From Alphaproteobacteria bacterium (lineage in GTDB: Bacteria > Pseudomonadota > Alphaproteobacteria > Sphingomonadales > Sphingomonadaceae): a stretch of DNA of 5,118 nt. The stretch spans positions 1 to 5,118 of the forward strand of contig JAENVZ010000204.1 in NCBI GenBank assembly GCA_016650315.1, read 5' to 3'. The position numbers were made by a program, and so were the translations under genes. Under the pieces are notes generated by a model. That model had not been told where the DNA came from. It worked only from the letters and a program-made list of their open reading frames with translations, and searched no databases. Shown piece by piece: positions 1-5,118 of this stretch; the first letter of the stretch is position 1; each line of letters starts with the position of its first letter.

Positions 1-1230
1 AAACATATCCGCCAATATCTTGGCCGCGCCCACACTCATGCGCGGCACGCGCCTGAAATCCATCACCAGCAATTGCAGCCCCGGATTGCTGGCGACCCGG
101 CGGACGATGTGATCGGCATTGGCAAAGGTGAGTGTTCCGGTCAGCTCCAGAATACGGACGTCGTTTCTGTGCTCATCCAGGATCTTCTGCTCATGGGACT
201 GCCGCCCACGCGGAGAGACACAGGATAGATCGTAGTCGGTTACGATACAGTTGCGTAAATCGGTGGTGCCGTTGAGCATGTGCAGGTCGAAATGACTGGA
301 CAAGGCCTCGCACACTTTCAGGCCGCGCACGCTGTTGCCATGCGCGTCAAGCCGCGGCGAAAACGAGCCAAGCCCGAACTGAGTCGGCAGCGCGGCAAGA
401 ATGCCGCCCCCGACGCCGCTCTTTGCCGGTATGCCGACCCGGTAGATCCACTCGCCGGCATAGTCATACATGCCCGAACTCGTCATCACCGAAAGGGTCC
501 GCGATACCGTATACGGGCTCAGGACGCGCTCACCGGTGGAAGGATTTATGCCGCCATTGGCCAGGGTTGCCGCCATCAGGGCCAGGTCCCGCGCGGTCAC
601 AAGAATCGAGCACTGGCGGAAGTAGACGTCCAGAACATCGGCGACATCGCCTTTTATGATTTCGTAATTACGCAGCAGGTAGGAAATGGCGCGATTGCGG
701 TCGCCGGTGAGGCGCTCCGACATAAACACCGATTCATCGACGTCCAAATCGCGTCCCGCAAAGCGCCCCAACATGTGGCGGATATACTCGGCCGCCTTTT
801 CGCCATGGGCTTCATGGATCAAGGCGGAACAGGCGATCGCACCGGAATTCACCATCGGATTGAAAGGACGGTTGTCGGCGCTGAGGCGGATCGAATTGAA
901 CACGTCCCCGCTGGGCTCCACACCGATCACGGTCGCGACGCGGTCCGGACCGAAAATCTCCAGCGCCAGGGAAAACACGAATGCCTTTGAGATTGATTGG
1001 ATCGTGAACGGCACCGCCGCGTCGCCGATCTCGTAAAGATGGCCATCGGTGGTGGCGAGCGCGATACCGAAATGCGCCGGGTCCGCTTTCAGCAATTCGG
1101 GAATATAGTCGGCGACCGCGCCGCTATCGTCGCGGGCCAGCACCGCATGGGTCTGTGCCAGGAAATCGGAAAGGGCGGTGGCGGGCTCACCCCCCGCTTT
1201 TTCCCCCAACGCCATTTGCGAGACCTTCAT
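1..1230 (-). CDS. glsA: Glutaminase A with C-terminal STAS domain (3' end cut by window edge)
   Basis: Hydrolyses L-glutamine to L-glutamate and ammonia, probably in the cytoplasm; no signal peptide is seen. The 410 visible residues form a complete glutaminase domain (about 15-310). It carries all the active-site positions known from human GLS: the S79-x-x-K82 catalytic pair in QSISK, N128 (NPMVNSGA), E172 and N179 (SER...GDRN), Y203 (VYFRQCS), Y255 (GMYDYAG) and V273 (AKSGVGGG). A linker containing SPRGRQS is followed by a STAS-like domain from about residue 317 (VRILELTGTLTFANAD, then LLVMDFRRVPRMSVGAA), which is still open at the edge. Stand-alone bacterial glutaminases such as E. coli YneH are about 310 residues, so the extra domain is real. 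A cyclic-nucleotide-binding domain sometimes follows in relatives, but that cannot be seen here. The start is uncertain: ATG at 1230 has GGGA five bases upstream, and ATG at 1215 has GAAGG eight bases upstream. The frame stays open to about 1391 without another ATG. The family call is very secure; the role of the STAS domain is unknown. Confidence 0.95.
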   Translation of the reverse strand, partial: MKVSQMALGEKAGGEPATALSDFLAQTHAVLARDDSGAVADYIPELLKADPAHFGIALATTDGHLYEIGDAAVPFTIQSISKAFVFSLALEIFGPDRVATVIGVEPSGDVFNSIRLSADNRPFNPMVNSGAIACSALIHEAHGEKAAEYIRHMLGRFAGRDLDVDESVFMSERLTGDRNRAISYLLRNYEIIKGDVADVLDVYFRQCSILVTARDLALMAATLANGGINPSTGERVLSPYTVSRTLSVMTSSGMYDYAGEWIYRVGIPAKSGVGGGILAALPTQFGLGSFSPRLDAHGNSVRGLKVCEALSSHFDLHMLNGTTDLRNCIVTDYDLSCVSPRGRQSHEQKILDEHRNDVRILELTGTLTFANADHIVRRVASNPGLQLLVMDFRRVPRMSVGAAKILADMF

Positions 1231-1530
1231 CGCGATCCCAAGGATGGATTTGTCCAACTGTATAGGCGCCCCGGCGCGATTGCGTAAAGCGCGGCGCCCC
1301 CGCCCCGCAGGGCGATTGAAAGCCAGGTCTATCGCTATGGCCGCGGCTATCCGATGGTCCCGCAGCGGACAGGAGACGGGAATTCCGCGTTATTTGTCAG
1401 ACAGTTGAGCCTGTCAGGGCTCCCAGCCGCAATCTTCACCATACTCGATAATAGATTTCCGCCCGCCGCCAAGCCGCTCGAAAGCTTACCCCGACTGAGC
1501 TAGAGTATTTTGGGGAGTTGCGGTGGAGCC
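1231..1530. other. Divergent intergenic region between glsA and the DUF1326 gene
   Basis: About 300 bases with no convincing gene. Several frames are open here, but they look like GC-rich noise and match no family I recognise. The part next to glsA (1270-1320) is very GC-rich and can form short hairpins, such as CGCCC-TGCG-GGGCG on the minus strand. The middle (1389-1417) holds a candidate promoter for glsA. On the plus strand the AT-richer TAGAGTATTTT at 1501-1511 could supply a -10 element for the DUF1326 gene, but I find no good -35 at the right distance. No riboswitch or RNA gene was recognised. Confidence 0.6.
1389..1417 (-). promoter_or_regulatory. Candidate sigma-70 promoter for glsA
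   Basis: On the minus strand CTGACA (1417-1412, five of six matches to TTGACA) is followed after exactly 17 bases by AATAAC (1394-1389, four of six matches to TATAAT). It would give a leader of roughly 150 bases before ATG 1230. A second CTGACA (1400-1395) abuts the -10, and GACAG/CTGTC arms (1400-1404 and 1411-1415) form an inverted repeat inside the spacer. A regulator could therefore bind here. The call rests on motif matching by eye only. Confidence 0.3.
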
Positions 1531-2166
1531 ATGACGGAGACGAGCTGGACTATCCGGGCGCTCGAATTTTCCAACTGCAACTGTTCCTACGGCTGTCCCT
1601 GCCAGTTCAACGCCCTGCCGACCCACGGCCATTGCCGGGCTGTGGTGGGTTTTCAGATCTATAGCGGCCATCATGGCGACACCAGGCTCGATGGCCTGAA
1701 AGTGGCGAGCATGTTCATTTGGCCGGGGCCAATTCACGAGGGCCATGGCGAGGCAGCCCTCATCATCGACCAGCGCGCCGACGAGTCCCAGCGCCGGGCC
1801 CTTTTGCGCATCCTGAGCGGACAGGATACCGAGCCAGGCGCGACGGTTTTCAATGTCTTCGCCTCGACCCTGGAAAAGATCCACGAACCGATCTATTCCG
1901 ATATCGATTTCGAGATCGATGTCGAGCGCCGCCGGGCGCGCCTGAATGTCCCCGGCTATATCGAATCGCGCGGCGAGCCGATCCTGAACCCCGTCACTGG
2001 GGCCGAGCATCGCGTGCGGATCGACAGCCCAAACGGTTTCGAATTCCGGCTCGCGGAAATGGGGCGCGGCTGGTCGAAAACCCACAGGCCCATGACCATC
2101 GACCTGGCCGACAGCTATGGTCAGTTCTGCGAGCTGAACTTGAGCCAAAGCGGTGTGGTCGGCTGA
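1531..2166 (+). CDS. DUF1326 family protein with CxC-x3-CxC cysteine cluster
   Basis: A 211-residue protein of the DUF1326 family, whose biochemical function is not established. The hallmark is near the N-terminus: N-C16-N-C18-S-Y-G-C22-P-C24-Q-F, followed by H32-G-H34-C35 and H47-H48. These thiols and imidazoles are well placed to bind a metal ion or take part in redox chemistry. No signal peptide or membrane segment is visible, so it is probably cytoplasmic. The rest is a mixed alpha/beta sequence with an acidic stretch (YSDIDFEIDVE) and a conserved-looking C-terminal segment (HRPMTIDLADSYGQFCELNLS). I chose ATG 1531 because family members begin just before the WxxRxxEFxNCNC segment; a TTG at 1510 would add seven residues with no such support. 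The sequence before the ATG has GGTGGAG, but very close to it. The next gene begins four bases after this stop, so co-translation is likely. The family call is strong; the metal role is inference. Confidence 0.9.
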   Translation: MTETSWTIRALEFSNCNCSYGCPCQFNALPTHGHCRAVVGFQIYSGHHGDTRLDGLKVASMFIWPGPIHEGHGEAALIIDQRADESQRRALLRILSGQDTEPGATVFNVFASTLEKIHEPIYSDIDFEIDVERRRARLNVPGYIESRGEPILNPVTGAEHRVRIDSPNGFEFRLAEMGRGWSKTHRPMTIDLADSYGQFCELNLSQSGVVG

Positions 2167-2170
2167 GACA

Positions 2171-2992
2171 ATGACCGGTACGACATTGGAAACGGTCCTT
2201 CGGCGCGACCGTCAGGCCGTCTTTGCAGCGCTGGTGGTACTGACCGCCTTGGCCTGGGGATATATTCTCTGGCACACCCGGCACATGGCCATGCCCGCCG
2301 CCGAAATGCCCGGCATGGATATGGCGGGCATGACAATGGCGCCGGAAATCCACGCCTGGACTGCCACCGACTTTCTTTTCAGTTTTCTCATGTGGGCGGT
2401 GATGATGGCCGGCATGATGATGCCATCGGCGGCGCCCACGATCCTTCTTTATGCGCGCGTCGGGCGCCAGGCCGAATTGCAGCAAAAGCCCTTCGCCGCA
2501 ACCGGCTGGTTCGCCGGCGGATATCTATTGGCCTGGACGATCTTTTCCGCCGCGGCGACCGGTCTTCAGGCTGGACTTGCCCGAACCGCGCTGCTGACGC
2601 CCATGCTGGCCAGCGCCAACGATCTGATTGGCGGCGGCCTTTTAATCGTGGCCGGCCTCTATCAATGGTCGCCCTTGAAGAATCTTTGCCTGACCAATTG
2701 CCGCGCGCCGTTCCAATTTATTCAACAGCATGGTGGTTTCAAAAGAGATGCCTTGCCGTCGCTTGGTATGGGGTTTCGCCACGGTATCTATTGCATCGGC
2801 TGTTGCTGGGCGCTGATGCTGCTTTTGTTCGTGGGCGGGGTCATGAATATCGTCTGGATCGCAGGCCTCTCGATCCTGGTGCTGCTGGAAAAAGCCATGA
2901 GCGATGGGCGCAATGTCTCGCGCGTGGTCGGACTGGCGCTGATCATTGGCGGCATATCGCTGATTTGCGAGAATTTCACTCCACCCGCCTGA
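2171..2992 (+). CDS. DUF2182 predicted metal-binding integral membrane protein
   Basis: A 273-residue inner-membrane protein of the DUF2182 family (described as predicted metal-binding integral membrane proteins); the function is unproven. A first hydrophobic segment (about 16-34) leads to a short methionine-rich loop with seven Met at M39, M41, M46, M49, M51, M54 and M56, plus H35, H38 and H61. The second segment carries the family signature MW-x2-MMAGMMMPSAAP (74-89). Further segments are near 112-132, 151-165, 206-232 and 250-266. A hydrophilic loop holds the conserved PLK-x2-CL-x2-CR-x-P motif (C173, C177), and GIYCIGCCW-x2-M (C208, C211, C212) precedes the fifth segment. The Met-rich loop and paired Cys suggest soft-metal binding, perhaps copper. 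I chose ATG 2171, four bases after the DUF1326 stop. A GTG at 2153 would overlap that gene and add six residues. Neither start has a strong Shine-Dalgarno, which fits translational coupling. Confidence 0.9.
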   Translation: MTGTTLETVLRRDRQAVFAALVVLTALAWGYILWHTRHMAMPAAEMPGMDMAGMTMAPEIHAWTATDFLFSFLMWAVMMAGMMMPSAAPTILLYARVGRQAELQQKPFAATGWFAGGYLLAWTIFSAAATGLQAGLARTALLTPMLASANDLIGGGLLIVAGLYQWSPLKNLCLTNCRAPFQFIQQHGGFKRDALPSLGMGFRHGIYCIGCCWALMLLLFVGGVMNIVWIAGLSILVLLEKAMSDGRNVSRVVGLALIIGGISLICENFTPPA

Positions 2993-3002
2993 ACGCGACC
3001 AC

Positions 3003-3038
3003 GATAAAACCCGTTGCCTATTCAATAACTCATCGGGT
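3003..3038 (-). terminator. Candidate rho-independent terminator after the D-amino-acid enzyme gene
   Basis: Read on the minus strand, ACCCGATG (3038-3031) pairs with CAACGGGT (3016-3009) with one mismatch across a 14-base AT-rich loop. The second arm runs directly into TTTTAT. The upstream arm overlaps the last codons and the TGA of the gene. It lies in the 37-base gap between convergent genes. The stem is short and the loop long, so strength is doubtful. The plus strand has no U-run, so it would not serve the DUF2182 gene equally well. Confidence 0.4.
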
Positions 3039-4088
3039 CTTGCCGCGGGCTTCGACGCGCCGCGTATCCAGCAGGACACCGCCCCGCGATACCGCGATCT
3101 CGTCATGCAGATTGCTCACGACACACACATGATTGGGCAGAATCTGGACGCGCTCGCCAACCTGCGGCTTCCTGCTGCAGCGAGAGAGATCGATCACCCC
3201 ATGTTCTTCGTTCAATCTTTCGATCACCGCGTCTTCATAACCGCGGATCAGGCCGTATCCCGACCCGGCGGAGGGATCGATCCTGTCGCTGGAAAGAGAT
3301 TTCGAACCGGCATCGATGACAGCGCGGTCGGGAGTCGGACGGCTTATCACCGTGGCGTGCAGATGAAGGGCGCATTCGCCGAACTCGGCGGCGCCGACAG
3401 CGACCGTGGCGCGGTCATGATAGATATAAGTCCCCACGCGCACTTCGGTGAGCCCGACGATCTGATGAGCCCGCCAGGCATTGGGTGTCCCCCCGCCGGA
3501 CACCACCGCTATTGCGATACCGGCCTTGGAGAAACTATCCCGGGCATTGGCGACAAACTCCGCCGTCGCATCGGTGCTGGGATAGGTCATCAAGCCGTCA
3601 AACCGCAGACCTGGAGATTTTTCTATCGCAATCGCAAGTTTCAGGGCCTCGTCGACCGAGACAACACCCGTACGTTGGTTGCCGCTATCGAACTCGACCA
3701 GGACTCCAATCGGGACATTGGACGCTCTTGCGGCCGCGGCCACGGTATCGACGGCAAGGCTGGAATCGACACCGACGCGCAGCTTGGCACGGCGCGAAAG
3801 CGCCGCCAGACGGTCGGCCTTGGTGGCGCCGACCAGCGGGTAAGAGATCAGGATGTCATCCAGTCCGGCATCGATCATCACCTCGGCCTCGCCGAGCTTC
3901 TGACAGGTGATGCCTTTGGCCCCCAATTCCACCTGACGATGCGCAAAGGCCGGGATCTTGTGAGTCTTGATATGGGGGCGGAGATTCAGGCCATGGCTGT
4001 CGCAATAGGCCTGCATCTTTGCCAGATTGTGCTCGACAATATCCAGGTCGACAACTGGAACCGGGGTATCTAGCTCATCAATGCGCAA
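3030..4088 (-). CDS. PLP- and metal-dependent D-amino-acid enzyme, D-serine dehydratase/D-threonine aldolase (DSD1-like) family
   Basis: A 352-residue cytoplasmic fold-type III PLP enzyme with an alanine-racemase-like barrel first and a beta domain last. Visible motifs are LDTP (6-9), RPHIKTHK (37-44) with K41 as the expected PLP-binding lysine, the phosphate-binding SGGGTP (197-202), TEVRVGTYIYHD (214-225), DAGSKSLSSD (259-268) and PNHVC (318-322). H320 and C322 match the His/Cys zinc site of eukaryotic D-serine dehydratase; the D-threonine aldolase of Alcaligenes has His and Asp there. That favours D-serine (or D-threonine) dehydration to a keto acid and ammonia. D-threonine or 3-hydroxyaspartate aldolase activity remains possible. 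The start is TTG 4088, supported by AAGGGG six bases upstream and by the homologous N-terminus beginning just before LDTPVPVVDLD; the next ATG (Met25) would delete the first strand. It lies 12 bases downstream of a Rid-family gene, a functionally sensible partner. The family is certain; the substrate is not. Confidence 0.92.
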   Translation of the reverse strand: MRIDELDTPVPVVDLDIVEHNLAKMQAYCDSHGLNLRPHIKTHKIPAFAHRQVELGAKGITCQKLGEAEVMIDAGLDDILISYPLVGATKADRLAALSRRAKLRVGVDSSLAVDTVAAAARASNVPIGVLVEFDSGNQRTGVVSVDEALKLAIAIEKSPGLRFDGLMTYPSTDATAEFVANARDSFSKAGIAIAVVSGGGTPNAWRAHQIVGLTEVRVGTYIYHDRATVAVGAAEFGECALHLHATVISRPTPDRAVIDAGSKSLSSDRIDPSAGSGYGLIRGYEDAVIERLNEEHGVIDLSRCSRKPQVGERVQILPNHVCVVSNLHDEIAVSRGGVLLDTRRVEARGKTR

Positions 4089-4094
4089 TGCGGG

Positions 4095-4100
4095 CCCCTT
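4095..4100 (-). promoter_or_regulatory. Shine-Dalgarno that fixes a TTG start
   Basis: AAGGGG on the minus strand lies six bases before TTG 4088 and decides the start of the D-amino-acid enzyme gene, which has no suitable ATG nearby. It falls within the 12-base gap immediately after the stop codon of the Rid-family gene, so ribosomes finishing that gene could reinitiate here. Confidence 0.6.
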
Positions 4101-4475
4101 TCAGGATGGAAGTAGCGCGATGCAATCGATCTCGACCAGGATGCCGCCCATCTGGCAGCCGATGGTTGTGCGCGCGGGAGGCTCGGTCGGGAAAAACTCT
4201 TTATAGATGGCATTATACTCCTGGAACCGGCTGCCGTCGGTCAGATAGCTATTGACCTTGACGACATCCTTCATATCGCAGCCCACACCGCGCAAAATTG
4301 TCTGGATGTTTTTCAAGGTCTGCCGCACCTGATCGGCAAACTTGTCCGACAGGGCGCCTGTCGCAGGGTCCTGCCCTGCCTGGCCCGCCACAAAGACCAA
4401 CCGGTCCGCAATGACGGCGTGGGAATAATGCCCGCCCGGCTTTGCCGCACCTTCAACCATGACCGCTTTACGCAT
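4101..4475 (-). CDS. RidA/YjgF/YER057c/UK114 family protein, probable enamine/imine deaminase
   Basis: A 124-residue protein with the single compact Rid fold (family length 110-135; normally a homotrimer with active sites between subunits). Compared with E. coli RidA it keeps Y17 (GGHYSHAV), G31-Q32 (FVAGQAG), the catalytic arginine as R102 in PPARTTIG, and the glutamate as E115 (LVEIDCIAL). It differs at two active-site positions: E. coli S30 is A30 here, and C107 is T104. It is therefore not an archetypal RidA and may prefer another imine; I give no gene symbol for that reason. Archetypal members hydrolyse 2-aminoacrylate and similar products of PLP enzymes to keto acids and ammonia, protecting other PLP enzymes. 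The ATG is preceded by an excellent AAGGGAGGG, about six bases away. It is followed after 12 bases by a PLP enzyme whose likely dehydratase reaction would make such intermediates, so the two probably form an operon. Confidence 0.93.
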   Translation of the reverse strand: MRKAVMVEGAAKPGGHYSHAVIADRLVFVAGQAGQDPATGALSDKFADQVRQTLKNIQTILRGVGCDMKDVVKVNSYLTDGSRFQEYNAIYKEFFPTEPPARTTIGCQMGGILVEIDCIALLPS

Positions 4476-4500
4476 TTCAATCCCTCCCTTTATCCCAACA

Positions 4501-4530
4501 AAAATACAGTTCTTTTTTACAGCCTATCAA
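4501..4530 (-). promoter_or_regulatory. Candidate sigma-70 promoter for the Rid/D-amino-acid enzyme pair
   Basis: On the minus strand TTGATA (4530-4525, five of six matches) and TATTTT (4506-4501, four of six) are 18 bases apart. The spacer is rich in A. Transcription would start about 20 bases before the strong Shine-Dalgarno at 4490-4482, giving a short leader. The region is clearly more AT-rich than its surroundings, which supports a promoter. Read-through from the upstream receptor gene is an alternative or additional source of transcript. Confidence 0.45.
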
Positions 4531-4545
4531 ATCCGGCAGCGAAAA

Positions 4546-4559
4546 CACCAGCGCTGGTG
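4546..4559. repeat. Perfect 14-bp palindrome, possible operator or weak terminator stem
   Basis: CACCAGCGCTGGTG is self-complementary over its full length. It sits between the receptor stop (4582) and the candidate promoter at 4501-4530. A centre of AGCGCT flanked by ACC/GGT resembles operators of LacI-family repressors, so a local regulator could bind here; this is inference. On the minus strand the palindrome is followed at once by TTTT, so the transcript could also fold as a 5-bp stem with a GCGC loop and act as a weak terminator for the receptor gene. The two roles are not exclusive. Confidence 0.5.
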
Positions 4560-4581
4560 CGAGCCGCCGAAGCACGTGTAC

Positions 4582-5118
4582 CTAGAGATCGTGCTGGACA
4601 TTTACGCCAAATACCGCGCCATTGCCCAGCGTGCGGCTCTCATAAAAACTCAGTGGCGCGCTGCCTCTCAGGCCGGCATAGACTTCGCGGTTGCGGAAAG
4701 CGGCGGTTTGGGCGATGTCGCGGCCGAAAGCACGCACAGTCCAGACCGGTGTCGGCTTGTATTCGGCGAAGACGCCGATTTTGTACGCATGATAATTGGT
4801 GCTGATCTCGTCGATACGATACTCGAACTCCTGGGTGGTCAGATGATCGTGCACCGTCACACCGAGTTGCAGATTCTGTTTTGGCATGTCGTAGGTAATT
4901 TCAGACATGGTATTGAACGCGAATGACGGGCCGCCAAAGGTCTGGCCGCCCACGATCCGGCGGTACAGGCCGGTGGCGGGGTCGCGCACCCGGCTGTGGC
5001 GCCAAGCGGCCTCACCCTTCACCGTCAGGCCCTCCAGTCCCACTTCGTCCAGCGGCACAAGAAAGTTTGTCAGGATTGTATCGCGGGTTCCATTGCCGAT
5101 ATTGCCCACTGCGTTGAA
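4582..5118 (-). CDS. TonB-dependent outer-membrane receptor, C-terminal part (5' end outside window)
   Basis: The last 178 residues of a TonB-dependent receptor beta-barrel, with the start beyond the right edge. The pattern of alternating short beta-strands ending in polar turns is typical. So are the family-style segments VGNIGNGTRD, VPLDEVGLEGLTVKGEAAW, RDPATGLYRRI (visible residues about 42-54) and the closing strands near VYAGLRG and GAVFGVNVQHDL. Such receptors import scarce nutrients through the outer membrane using energy from TonB-ExbB-ExbD; the substrate cannot be read from this part. The final residue is Leu rather than the usual Phe or Trp of outer-membrane barrels. The stop lies 106 bases upstream of the Rid-family gene on the same strand. 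The receptor may therefore belong to the same uptake and catabolism locus, although a palindrome and a separate promoter lie between. The family call is good from sequence character; the visible length is too short for a subfamily. Confidence 0.82.
   Translation of the reverse strand, partial: FNAVGNIGNGTRDTILTNFLVPLDEVGLEGLTVKGEAAWRHSRVRDPATGLYRRIVGGQTFGGPSFAFNTMSEITYDMPKQNLQLGVTVHDHLTTQEFEYRIDEISTNYHAYKIGVFAEYKPTPVWTVRAFGRDIAQTAAFRNREVYAGLRGSAPLSFYESRTLGNGAVFGVNVQHDL

Noticed and set aside
280..990. Long plus-strand open frame across the glutaminase gene
   Set aside because: It is antisense to a glutaminase with every active-site residue in place. Its translation is Arg/Gly/His-rich and matches no family.
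1270..1320. GC-rich hairpins in the glsA leader as a riboswitch or small RNA
   Set aside because: Stems are short and arise easily at this base composition. No known riboswitch pattern was recognised.
1510..1530. TTG start seven codons upstream for the DUF1326 protein
   Set aside because: The added residues (MGSCGGA) are not family-like and overlap the likely ribosome-binding region; ATG 1531 fits known family N-termini.
1486..2148. Minus-strand open frame of 220 residues across the DUF1326 gene
   Set aside because: It is a shadow of a GC-rich gene on the plus strand. The plus frame has the family cysteine motif and a natural start, and the minus frame has neither.
2153..2170. GTG start overlapping the DUF1326 gene for the DUF2182 protein
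   Set aside because: It would add only six residues without a better ribosome-binding site. ATG 2171 is the simpler choice, although the GTG cannot be excluded.
3105..4073. Plus-strand open frame of 322 residues across the D-amino-acid enzyme gene
   Set aside because: It is antisense to a well-conserved PLP enzyme and shows no recognisable domain.
4419..4926. Plus-strand open frames across the Rid start region and the receptor end
   Set aside because: They are antisense to two recognisable genes and cross the AT-rich promoter region; their translations lack any domain character.

Overview
The window is GC-rich, gene-dense DNA that most resembles an alphaproteobacterium. This is inferred from the TonB-dependent receptor style, the DUF1326/DUF2182 pair and codon use; no rRNA or other taxonomic marker is present. 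It holds six protein-coding genes, two of them cut by the window edges. There is no RNA gene, CRISPR array, insertion sequence or sign of recent mobility.

Left part, minus strand (1-1230): a glutaminase of the serine-dependent GlsA family, with every recognisable active-site residue present. It is fused to a C-terminal STAS domain that runs off the left edge. A non-coding gap of about 300 bp separates its start from the next gene, which is transcribed divergently. That gap holds a possible glutaminase promoter built on two CTGACA copies.

Middle, plus strand (1531-2992): a tight two-gene unit. The first gene encodes a soluble DUF1326 protein with a CxC-x3-CxC cysteine cluster. The second, four bases downstream, encodes a DUF2182 polytopic membrane protein. 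It has a methionine-rich loop and conserved cysteines, which suggest metal (possibly copper) handling. This pair is the least understood system in the window.

Right part, minus strand (3030-5118), in transcription order: the C-terminal end of a TonB-dependent outer-membrane receptor, a RidA/YjgF-family protein, and a PLP-dependent D-amino-acid enzyme of the D-serine dehydratase/D-threonine aldolase fold. The last two are 12 bases apart. They make biochemical sense together: a D-serine dehydratase would release 2-aminoacrylate, and Rid proteins hydrolyse such reactive enamines/imines. A perfect 14-bp palindrome and a plausible sigma-70 promoter sit between the receptor and the Rid gene. A terminator-like hairpin follows the last gene in the short convergent gap with the DUF2182 gene.

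The recurring theme is amino-acid nitrogen metabolism (glutaminase; D-amino-acid dehydratase or aldolase plus Rid; a possible uptake receptor), with a separate putative metal-related pair inserted between.
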